Assembly: GCA_951799405.1 (NCBI GenBank)
Contig: OX637345.1
Location: forward strand, 3,968,001 to 4,032,000
Length of the DNA: 64,000 bases
Direction: 5' to 3'
Source: Agapetus fuscipes
Lineage: Eukaryota > Arthropoda > Insecta > Trichoptera > Glossosomatidae
Positions 44,601 through 56,600 of the stretch are shown in pieces (within the stretch, counting starts at the first letter, position 1; each line of letters opens with the position of its first letter). The notes below the pieces were generated by a model. The model had not been told where the DNA came from. It did not search any database and worked only from the letters and a program-made list of their open reading frames with translations. The position numbers and the translations under genes were made by a program.

Positions 44601-47600
44601 CTTGATCAATTATACAACATGCACAAATGAAAAAAACACAACATACTAGCACAGATTAATTATTAAAACAATTTATTTTTGAAAAAAAATAAGTTTTTCT
44701 TAAATATATTTTAATTAATGTTACACATTTGACACCGACAATAAGGTTGTATACTGCCGGGTTGCTGGTTGAAGACTTGCTCATATTATTTTTAAAAGTA
44801 AAGGACTAAAGTTACATTTCATTTTAATCCGACATTCATTTTTAATAGTATTACTGTAGGGGAATTTTATATCAGAGAATTATGACATCCAGCCCTTTTT
44901 GTCGTGTTTGAAGTCTGCCATGTGTTTGCTAAAATTATTGCTATCTCGTTTTAACCTGAGAGTACAGTGCGCGTTATTCGATGCAGAAGCTGGATAAAAA
45001 CTGATTGTCTCCTTGCATCTGCATTAAAACGTTTCCAACGGACTTCGGCTTGACATTTTTTTCCTGATTGTATGATGGTTGCGGCTCTATAGTATATATC
45101 TCAATGTGTGGATGTAAAAATGCGGATATGACACTTCGGAATCAGGTTCACCGCCGCGGCGTCAGAAACGGCTTAGGGTTGTCTTGGACCCAAGGATAGA
45201 TTATCTGGTTTCCCAGAGGGAGCCACTTAATGCTATACCAGACGAGTCCTTCACCCGAAATGGACTCTCAAATAAAGGAAATGACCGAATCCGGAGTTAT
45301 AGAGGCAGCGGAGTCATCTCCCAGCTTCTTATCAAAAATGTTCCTAACACTCAAATCGGACGATTCCCCGAGAATGATTTTCAACCAAAATCGTTAAAAC
45401 TTCTTCCTAGACCCGGCTCCGTTCAAACTCATAAGCCACTACAAAGTGTCAGAGTTTCTTATCAAAAATGTTCCTAACACTCAAATCGGACGATTCCCCG
45501 AGAATGATTTTCAACCAAAATCGTTAAAACTTCTTCCTAGACCCGGCTCCGTTCAAACTCATAAGCCACTACAAAGTGTCAGAGTTTCTTATCAAAAATG
45601 TTCCTAACACTCAAATCGGACGATTCCCCAAGAATGATTTTCAACCAAAATCGTTAAAACTTCTTCCTAGACCCGGCTCCGTTCAAACTCATAAGCCACT
45701 ACAAAGTGTCAGAGTTTCTTATCAAAAATGTTCCTAACACTCAAATCGGACGATTCCCCGAGAATGATTTTCAACCTGAAATCGTTAAAACTTCTTCCTA
45801 GACCCGGCTCCGTTCAAACTCATAAGCCACTACAAAGTGTCAGAGTTTCTGCAGCCAAACGATTGGTTGTCGAAAATAGACCTATCGCAAGCTTACTTTC
45901 ATCTCCCAATAGCACATCGGAGATTTTTGCGACTGGTCTATCGAGGAGAATTACTTCAGATGACAAGTCTGCCCTTTGGCCTTTCATCTGCCCCCAGAAT
46001 GTTTGCAACCCTCACAAATTGGGTAGCCCAACTACTTTCTGCTGCGACGAGATATCCGGACAATCGTTTATCTCGACGACTTCCTCCTTGCGAACCAATC
46101 CAAGGACGATCTTTGTCGACAATCGCATCTTTGGCCTTTCATCTGCCCCCAGAATGTTTTCAACCCTCACAAATTGGGTAGCCCAACTACTTACTGCTGC
46201 GACGAGATATCCGGACAATCGTTTATCTCGACGACTTCCTCCTTGCGAACCAATCCAAGGACGATCTTTGTCGGCAATCGCATCTTTGGCCTTTCATCAG
46301 CCCCCAGAGTGTTTTCAACCCTCACAAATTGGGTAGCCCAACTACTCACTGCTGCGACGAGATATCCGGACAATCGTTTATCTCGACGACTTCCTCCTTG
46401 CGAACCAATCCAAGGACGATCTTTGTCGGCAATCGCATCTTTGGCCTTTCATCTGCCCCCAGAATGTTTGCAACCCTCACAAATTGGGTAGCCCAACTAC
46501 TTACTGCTGCGACGAGATATCCGGACAATCGTTTATCTCGACGACTTCCTCCTTGCGAACCAATCCAAGGACGATCTTCGTCGGCAATCGCATCTAGCAG
46601 TAGATATCCTACAATCTCTGGGGTGGTATGTAAATCTCCAGAAGTCAGTGCTCTTCCCCACTCAACAATTAGAGTACTTGGGAATCGTTTGGGACACGCA
46701 TAACAATTGCAAATTCCTTTCTTACCGGAAGCAAGAGGCATTGTGCCACTCACTTCGAGCAATACTGACTTCTCGAAAATGGTCCTTAAAACTGGCGGAA
46801 AGTCTCCTAGGAAGACTAAACTTTGCCAGCTTCATGGTCGCCTCCACTGCAGACAATTGCAGATAGCGAGCAGGCCACTGAAGCACCTGTCACCAAGAAA
46901 GTCTTTCTTACCGGAAGCAAGAGGCATTGTGCCACTCACTTCGAGCAATACTGACTTCTCGAAAATGGTCCTTAAAACTGGCGGAAAGTCTCCTAGGAAG
47001 ACTAAACTTTGCCAGCTTCATGGTCGCCTCCACTGCAGACAATTGCAGATAGCGAGCAGGCCACTGAAGCACCTGTCACCAAGAAGGTCTTTCTTACCGG
47101 AAGCAAGAGGCATTGTGCCACTCACTTCGAGCAATACTGACTTCTCGAAAATGGTCCTTAAAACTGGCGGAAAGTCTCCTAGGAAGACTAAACTTTGCCA
47201 GCTTCATGGTCGCCTCCACTGCAGACAATTGCAGATAGCGAGCAGGCCACTGAAGCACCTGTCACCAAGAAGGTCATGACAAATGACCGAGGACAGCTTA
47301 CAAGTAATAGAGTGGGGGATAGGGAATGCGAACGAATCAAGTTCCATCCACAGGGAAACCTGCGAACGTTTCTTGACAACAGATGCGTCAGACTAAGCTT
47401 GGGGAGCAACTCTGGACGACTTGATGCTGTCAGGACAGTGGACCGTTCAAACAAAAGAAGCGGCACTCCAAACGAAAAGAGTTGTTCGCTGTTTTCACAA
47501 CCCTGCAACGCACAGCGCACGACCTTCCTGGCTCCGAAATTCTGGTACAATCAGACAACAAGACAGTAGTCGCCTACATCCGCAAGGAAGGGGGCACCAG

Positions 47601-50600
47601 ATCCAAAACACTCCTAAATCTTACCCGAGATCTGTTGACTCTGGCAGGCCAATGGGAAATCTCGCTAACAGCGCAGTACCTACCGGGAAGATACAACGGA
47701 GACGCGGATCACCTATCAAGAGGAAGATCCCCTCCAGAGTGGCATCTTTTATCAACAGCAACGAAGGCCATTTTCAATCATTTCGGAGTACCAGATATAG
47801 ACCTGTTCGCATCCACGACGGCACACATGAGTTCAACTTACGTATTCAGAGACTCCACAGACTCATGCGCAATCTTTCAAAACGCGGAAGAGAAAAGACT
47901 GCTCCTGTCAGGATGGAGAGCTTCCACACTCAACACATATAAACCTGCTTGGCAAAGATGGTGCCGCTGGATACTGGCGGAAAATACCCATCCCAACACA
48001 TCATCTCCTAATCAATTGGCAAGGTATCTAGCGCAACTGTTCATAAACAAAAAACTGTCATACAGGACTATACTGGTACACAAGTCAGCCATCGTAACCT
48101 TCTGCAAGCCAATGATGGAAAAGAATCTCAGCTCAGATTTCCTAGTGAAACATACATTAAAAGCCATAGCAATGGTAAGGATTAACCCTCCTAAGTCCCC
48201 TGTGTGGAATCCGCAGATAGTGAAAGACTGGCTAGTCAGGAACACTCCTTGTTCAGATTCTCTCTATGAAGTTGCGTGTAGAACAGCAATCTTACTTCTG
48301 TTATCCTCAGGAAGAAGAGTACACGATCTGACCTTGCTAAATATCACAGAAGGAAACATTCTAGACGAAGGCACATCAATTGTGTTAATTCCATTTGTTG
48401 GATCAAAAACAGATACACTTCTGGAATCCAAGGAACGCAACGTCAACCCAGTCTTCTGGATAAGGAAGCTGATTGAACTATCACGCGAAAGGAGATCAGG
48501 ACAAAATATTTATAACCTGTTCATCAGCACCCGAGGACAAGTGAAGGCAGCTACAAGAACAATCATAGGAGGATGGGTAAAGAACACGCTAAAATCAGCA
48601 GGAGTAGAGGCCACTCCCGGCAGCACACGTTCAGCGGTCGCATCACTTAATTGGCTGGAGAACTACCCAATAGAAAACACTTTCAGAAAATACTATCAGA
48701 AAGAGATGTTGAAACATACAGCTCCAGAAGATCCCTCCCTATTTCAACCAGTTAATATCAAATAAAGACGTCCCCGGTCACCAGGAGATAATAGACAGAT
48801 CTCTCATAATATGGACTCCAGACATCTCTCAGAACACATAATGGGGGAGTTTTACCTACCATTAAAACTCTTATTATGTTTCTATAGATGTCTGGAGTCC
48901 AGGTAACCCCTACCTGGTGTATTATGAGCTTTATGACAAATGGCCACCGGTATATGGGGGAACTGGAAATAGGGAAACAGGAAATGGGGAAAAAGCGACC
49001 ATAGAGTAGAAAAGTGCCTAAAGTGTAAAAAAGTGCAAATCAAAGACCCAGGAATAGACTAAAAAACCACATAAAAGGGAAAAAGTGATTGTTTCTCTCA
49101 TAATATGGACTCCAGACATCTATAGAAACATAATAAGAGTTTTAATGGTAGGTAAAACTCCCCCATTTTGTAGATAAAAACATTCACTTTCACTGTGCAT
49201 ACTAATTTTTATGGTTACTATTATAGTTTACAAATAATTTATTAAACTCTGTCAGTTGTACCTTTTTTTTGCCTGTACTTGTATCATTTATTACGTGATA
49301 AATGATACAAGTCGAGTTATATTATATTGCACCTATAAGTTGTCTTTGAGTAAAGTGATACACAAAAAGCTTAATATTTTTTAAATTTAATAACTCATAA
49401 GATAATGGTCCAGGCAGAATGTTGCTCAAACTAATTATAAAAATACTACCCCAAAGACACAATTGTTGTACTTAAAATAGTAGTATTTTCATAATTTACC
49501 TGAATCGTATAACTTGGCTAAAATTCCAGTCAAAAATTGGTGTAAAGTGATATAAGTCGAGATGTATCAATATTCACGATAGATTTGTAAAAAACAACGT
49601 GTGGATCAATTACTAAAAGGGATACAACTTGACTTATATCACTTTTCACGTTTTTTTGCCTAAATCCTGCCAGTTATATTTCCTAAACTATAGCAGATAG
49701 AAGAATGTGAGTAAGACCAAAAAATCGCTAATTTTTTTCTGATTATTTCTATGTAAAAATCTCAAAAAGGGTATAACTCGAGTTGTATCACTTTTCACAG
49801 GAGGCACAGAATTAATTGTTTGTGTTCCTTGACTTATAGGTTGATATGAGGCTGACCACCCATCCTGTTATTATTTATTATTTATTCATTAAAATCATTA
49901 AATATTGAATTTGTAATTGATATGGTAATGCCTGCTTCTGGTCAGGCAAAATACGTTGGTGAATTGTATTCCATTTCACATATATATTTTTTTATTTTCA
50001 TTGGCCGAGATCTGGACCGGGAAGGGAGAAGCATGGTGAATGGAGTTACTTGGATCCGTTTCTACTTGTTGTTCCGACCAAATACAGAGTCCAGAAAATC
50101 AGGAAGGTCATTCATTTTGTTCCATCACGTTGGCACCTCGAACGATTCGGATCGAGGAGCCTTCGAAGAAGCTAAGGAACTAAAATCAATCCGCCAAATT
50201 TGAAGACTGTCAAAGTGTGTAAGTTGTACAGGCACATCCACACCAAATAAATCATCCCAATATCCATCTATCATATAGCGCCAACTTGCCCGGTCAATAG
50301 CTCAGTTGGTAGAGTACTTGCATTTCATGTCCTGAGCTCGGGTTCGAATCCCACCGAGGGTCTCAGAAATGATTTCCCGTTTTGGTGGTTACTTCAAACC
50401 CCAACATTAAATACCGACAAGCTTTACTCAGCCTTCACAAGAAATGAGCGCCAGCCCCCTCGGGAGCTGGGAAACACCCATTTCAACTGAAGTGGTTGGC
50501 GAAAGACCGGCGTAAAAATGAATGAAATGGTTCCACTCGCCATATGTGAAACTTTTTGGGGATAATGTGGCAAAAAGTTACACTATATATGTAGCTTAGT

Positions 50601-53600
50601 TACGTTGCGTAGACTGGATTGTTGAATACTTACCAGTTGGAGTCGAGGCCTGTTCTCTTGAAGTCAGCGCACAGTTTCAGCCGCTTCCTGATGGAAGACT
50701 CGGAGTGTGCGGGGAAGGCCCTCTTGATGTCGTCCATCCTTATGCGGCGAGGCTGGTCGCGAGACTTCCAGAACAATCGGTAGATAAACACCTGGAAGAC
50801 AATGATTGGCTCAGCATTTTTCTTTGATATATAAAGTATATATATAGAGGAAGTGTGAAAGGAAAAAGAGGGAAGAGACGACCGAGAAAAGTATAAAGTG
50901 ATCAGATTGAGGAGATTGTGAAAGAATGGGATATACAAAGTGAGCATAAAAGAAGAAAATGCATTAAAAAGAAGATGGATATGAACGAATTAAAGAGGTA
51001 TGTAAGGATAGGAAGAAATGGAGGCAGCTCTGCAGAGAGTCTGGCCACCTCTAGCGGAATGGCGGCAGAGTTACAGTTACAGTATAATATGAACTTCAAA
51101 TGTTTCAATAAATATAGCTCAAAAACCGGACGGCATTTTTAGTGGTATCACCCAGTGAGTCAAGATAGTGTCTTTGACTTGAGTGTTTGAAATAAAAACA
51201 CTGTCGTTTCAAGTCCTGTCAGGCTCCTTGATGATAGCTTTGACCTCAGGGTAACATTTTTCATGAACATTGAGTAATTGTTGATTAATCTATCTGCGAT
51301 CTTAGTTGCAACAATATTTTGACATTTAAAGTTTTTACTCAACACATGCCCACAGCAGACACGTCAAAGTTTACCCATACACATACTGCATGTGCATTTA
51401 CCAAAAAATACAAACCTCATACGAACATATACATTGCAACTCCTGCCGCTAACCAACATAATAAAAATTCAAATCTCGCAAAAGGCTTTTGACTCAGTGG
51501 ACAGAGGTATGTTGTGGGATGTTTTGAAAGCATACGGAGTGAATGGAGCTCTACTCAATGCGGTGCATGCGAACTATGAGAATAGTATGGCTTGCATTCG
51601 TATTGATGGTGAGTATAGTGAATGGTTTGAAGTTTTTAAGGGTGTAAGGCAAGGATGTGTGATGAGCCCATGGCTATTTAACATAGTCATGGACAAGTGT
51701 GTTCGAGATGCTAGACTTGATGATTGTGGATTAATGATAGGAGAGAGCAAAGTAAGCGTTCTACTGTATGCGGATGATGCAGTCCTTGTATCTGATTCAG
51801 CAGTGGAATTGCAAATGATGCTCTCTAGATTGAACGAAGCTTTGAAAGGTAATAATTTGAAGTTGAATGCAAGAAAGACGAAAGTTTTGATTTTTGAAAG
51901 AGATGATGAAAATATGAATTATGAATTTAAAATTAATGGAATGAATGTTGATGTTGTAAATGAGTTTGTATATTTGGGAAGTAAGTTTGAAAAAGATGGA
52001 AGAATGGCCGGTGAATTTGAAAGAAGAATAATGAAAGGCAGGTGTGTACTGGGTGCGACCGCTTGCATCGCCAGGAACCAAAATCTCTCAAAAAATGTTA
52101 GATTGGCGGTGCACGGTGGTATACTAGTGCCAACCTTGATGTATGGAAGTGAAGCCTGGACGGTGAGTGAAAGGGAAATTAGTAAAGTCCATACAGTAGA
52201 AATGGACTATCTAAGAAGTATGATTGGGAAAAAACGAAGTGACAGGGTGAGGAATGATTTTGTAAGAGAAGAATGTGGTGTAAGGGAAAGTGTGAAAGTG
52301 AAGATTAAAAGAAGTATGTTAAGATGGTTCGGGCATTTGGAGAGAATGAGTGATGAAAGGTTGACGAAGAAAGTATATGTTGCTAGAATAGATGGATGTC
52401 GTGGTAGAGGAAGACCGAGAAAAGTATGGAAGGATCAAATCTCTGAAATAGCGAATGACTGGGATATCCAGAGTCATAATAAAAGGAGGACTTGTATGAA
52501 AAAGGTTATGACTCTGGATGAAATGAAAGAAGTATGCAAGGACAGGAACAAGTGGCGGCTAATCTGCAATGTTGATTTCTAATGTTGGTGTATTCATTTG
52601 CTACATTTTTTGCATAGGAAATTTTTGACTTTTTTGTATAGATTTCTTTGTAAGGTTTTGTTCTTTTTTATATTTAAATGTAATTTATTATTCATTCATA
52701 TTCCTTGACTTATAGGTTGGTATGAGGCTGACCACCCATACTGTAAAAAATGGTTCACTTTGCCAATGTCACCCCTGTTTCAGGGAAGGTCGGCAAAAGT
52801 TGTGGGGCTTATGTTCATTTGAGGTTTGGATTTTATTTGTAAGTACACATTCAGCATTTGTAAGCGCGAACTACACTTGTTGATTTGTGGGCATACATCT
52901 GAGAGCTTTAAATGAATATATCCTTGCAACTTAGATTATAGATTATAGATAGATATAGCTCACCCCCGCTTTTTAGGCTGGTGAATCATATTCCTCTTCA
53001 CAAATTTATTTTTCATTAAAAAAAACATAATTACAAGTGTAAGTAATAAATACCTGTAAAAAGTCTCGGACAAAGTTGTTGGCTCGTTTAGAGTTGGGTC
53101 CTGGTACTTCATACAGGGGGCACTCCTGGCCGGCCGCAAATAGTGCATCCACCTCGCGCACATAGTACTGCTGCCTGGAAGTAGGGAAACAATAAGGTAT
53201 AATGAGCAACCCTATACCCCAGTGGTAACACTTCGGAAAGTAAAGCTGCGCTCCGAAGATTTCTTCATCGCAGATTAAAAGGAATATTCAGTTTACTTTA
53301 CATGCAAAAATATCCACTGACAGATGACCGACACAATATGTAATACGACCACATTAAATGGTTAACTTTATTTGTTTCTAATCTAATCTAATCTAAGTTG
53401 CAAAATATATGTAACATTAAAGATTCACATTATATGCACTTTTACAAACAGACATGCACAAGTTCGCTCTTAAACATGCCACATGTGGTCCTACAATATA
53501 AAAAACCCGAATCTCACATGGACATACACCCTGCAACTCTTGCCGACCTTCCCTGAAAACAGGGGTGACATTGGCAAAGTGAACCATTTTCTACAGCATG

Positions 53601-56600
53601 GGTGGTCAGCCGCATACCAACCTATAAGTCAAGGAACATACACAACAAATTACATTTTTCACATTACAATAGCAACAATATATATCACAACAAAATTCAC
53701 CAGTCTGTGGCTGCCAGCCAAGCAAGCTGATCTCCTTTATTATTCTCAAGGTCGATTCTCTTTTGTTTTTTCCATTCCATATTCTATTTTTCCTGTTCTT
53801 TATTTTCCCTACATACTTATTTACATCCTTTTGTTACAGTCGGAAGTCCATCATTTACCTGGTCCTTAGCACCAGGAAGTCAGTCTGCGGCATGGTGTGC
53901 GGGTAGATGGGCGCCCTGTACATGTTGTTCTCCACGACTTGCTGCGACTGCCCGGGAGGCAGGATGCCCAGGAAGGGGGAGGTGTGAGCATAAGCCACTT
54001 CTCCGTATTTGAACGGCTTTGGACCGCTATCCTGTAATCCAAAGAACACACATATTTATACAATAAAAATTCTGCCATAATGTAATTCAGTGTCTGAGTC
54101 TTTCTCCCTTTAACCTTTACTATATGTCAAGATGGAGTAGACGGTATTGTTCATTGCCTGCAACAGTGTTCTTATCTTTTTTATTCTTTACTTCTTTATG
54201 GTATTCATGCATTGAAGGACTTCCTTGTAAGTGATTTGAGATCAAATTTTTTTCAAGGTTATCAAACCCTTCTATTCTGCTCTCCATTATTTATGTGAAT
54301 GTCCATCCCTCAGTATTTAATCCAGCCATGGGTCTTCCATATAGCACCTCAAGAGTCCTTAACAGACTTGGGACCGAGGTGACGAGATGCAGGGTGAACT
54401 TGCAGAAGTGCGACCTGCTTGACCATGGACAGAGCACCTGTGAGACTGCAGGGTTATCCAGGACTCAGTGCATATGCCAGTGTGCCCCCTAATAATTAAA
54501 AAGTACACACTAGATCTGCTTCAAGCAGTGGCTGCCGCTGGAGATACAACACCACCCTGTATGTTGGTGTTATGGCCGAGTGCGTCAAGTTACTATTCTT
54601 GACTAGCGTATTTGGAACAGAATAACCCTGGTTCGAAATCACGCATTGACCATTTGACCATAACTTTGACCCTGGTTCAACAGATGCCATTGCATGCACA
54701 CAAACTTCTGCTTTCGCATGAAGACAACTGGCCAGGCAAAATAGGTTGAAGAATTGAATTCCTCATCACAAATACATATATTTAAAAGAAAATACACTAA
54801 ATATTTACCTTGCCGGCGCAGCGCTTGTAGTAGTTCTTGATCTTGGAGCACATGCCGACCTGGTTGATGAGGGGCGGGTGCTCCTCGCAGAACTCCACCA
54901 GCACCATCTCCCCGTCCCGCCCACTCAGGTCCTCAACAGAGCGCATGAAGAACACGTCCCCTCCACCAGAGGCCATGCGCTCCGCTTCCCTTTGCTGGAA
55001 GCATTTGACATGTTTACAACCCATTTCACAGTCAAATTATTCTAGTCAACAAAATTGTTTAAGTTTTTTTAAGTCTCTACATTTTGTTTAGGGCAAAAAT
55101 GCCCTAAAGGAAAAAATCCACCTTATCTGACTGACGATGATTTCGCCGATAGAGATGGGTGTGAGGAGGCAGACACTCAGATCTGGGGGTGATGGTGTTA
55201 TGGATTTGGTTTGGCCACGCTTTCAGATGCGTACAAACTTTCAAGACCGAGCCTTCCGGATTGCGGGTCCGGTGGAGTGGAACAGACTGCCACCCGGGGT
55301 GAGAAAGTCTGAGTCTATAGGTGTATTTGTGGAAGCACTGAAAACTTGTCTTTTTAATAAGTCTTACGTGATCGGAGAGGGCCCTTGAGGTGCGACAGAC
55401 ACAAAAACGGCGCTCTCTTATTATGTGTACTATAAAACAAATTATCCTGTAATGATAATAATAACCAGGCAGTGGGGCCCAGTGCTGGATGGCACCCCAA
55501 ATGAGTGAATTAGTTTCCGTACATTTTTCGTGGAAAGTTTCTGTAAATATTTACTACTGGGGTACTGCTTTTATGGGATGATGGGAGCGGAGTTCTATTA
55601 GTGATTTTGTGGACAGACCTTGGCCTTCTTCTTGATAGTCTTGAGCAGGGGCGCCAGGGAGTGGGGCCCTGGGCTAGCCAGCGTGCCGTGGGAGTACTTC
55701 TTGAGCGGGGGCCGGTGGAAGGAGCGCAGGTGGCCGGGTCGCATGTGCGTCTGCACCAGGGGCGCGCGCAGCTCCACTACCGGGGTGGAGTGCTGGATCA
55801 GCTGGCCACCCCCGGCGCGCAGACGCAGCGTGGACGAGCGCACTGCATAGTAACTGCAACACAGGTAATCTTTATAATGAATTTGACACTAATAGTCCGG
55901 TCGATAGCTCAGTTGGTAGAACGCTTGCATTCCATGCCGTGAGCTCGGGTTTGAACCCATCAAGGATGTCAAAAATGATCTCCCGATTTGGTGTTTATTT
56001 CAAACTCCAAAATAAAATACTGCCAAGCAGCCCATATGGGAGCCGGAAACCCCCACTTCAACTTAATTGGTTTGGAAGGCCGCCTCCCTTACCTGTAAAA
56101 ATAAATAGATTCCACTCGCCACATGCAAAATATAGATGTATAAGTTTGCGCTTACACATGCCGCATGTGTATTACAACATAAAAAGCCAATCTCAAATGA
56201 ACATCAGCCCTGCAACTCTTGCCGACCTTCCCTGAAACAGGAGTGGCATTGGCACTGCCAATCAGTAATTGAATCCGTGTAGAGTTGCTTTCTGGGATCT
56301 GTTGGAGCTTCCGAACGTTTTGCCCATGTCTACGATGGGCTTCTTCAGCGTGAAAGTGAAATGACGAAAATGATTTGGATGAATTGTATTCTTACACGTC
56401 ATTGGATATGTTGAAGGGATCCCTGTCAGGAGACTTGGGAGCTGGGGCAGGGGCATCCTCATGCAGCACATTGATGACTCCTGCCTTGCCCAACAGCAGC
56501 TTGGATTTCTTGACGTGGGGATGCGGAATCTTCACTTTGGGCTGGGGACCACGCTCTGAAACATTAAAAACACCTATGTCAAATGATCTTTAAATAGGAG

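Larger units (their letters stand above)
43874..49164 (+). mobile_element. DIRS-type tyrosine-recombinase retrotransposon
   Basis: 5.3 kb in the large TAF1 intron, antisense to TAF1. Inverted terminal repeats 43888-44092 and 48928-49121. The internal complementary region (48805-48903) is the complement of the left outer end joined to the complement of the right outer end. ATT at both borders. Coding order: RT, RNase H, tyrosine recombinase. No gag ORF is recognisable in 44100-45100, and RT is broken by tandem amplification and frameshifts, so this copy looks non-autonomous. Confidence 0.92.
43750..49814. mobile_element. TIR transposon (TA-flanked), split by a DIRS-type element
   Basis: 43750-43784 and 49780-49814 are perfect 35-bp inverted copies (AATTCTGTGCCTCCTGTGAA...). 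With TA at both outer ends the element proper is ATTCTGTG...CACAGAAT, as in Tc1/mariner-type or related MITEs. Without the DIRS insert it is about 770 bp, has repeated GTGATA-TAAGTCGAG phrases and no transposase ORF. Confidence 0.8.

Noticed and set aside
45326..47275. CRISPR array (regularly spaced repeats)
   Set aside because: Units are contiguous, 130-186 bp long, without spacers, and lie in a retrotransposon pol of a eukaryotic genome.
46707..47279. 190-codon ORF and other long frames across the DIRS arrays
   Set aside because: They arise from repeating the same out-of-frame segment; the real RT frame is seen only in part.
43658..50633. Loss or fusion of TAF1 by the large insertion
   Set aside because: Exons 10 and 11 join perfectly across it (split Trp codon) and all later exons keep frame, so the insertions are intronic.
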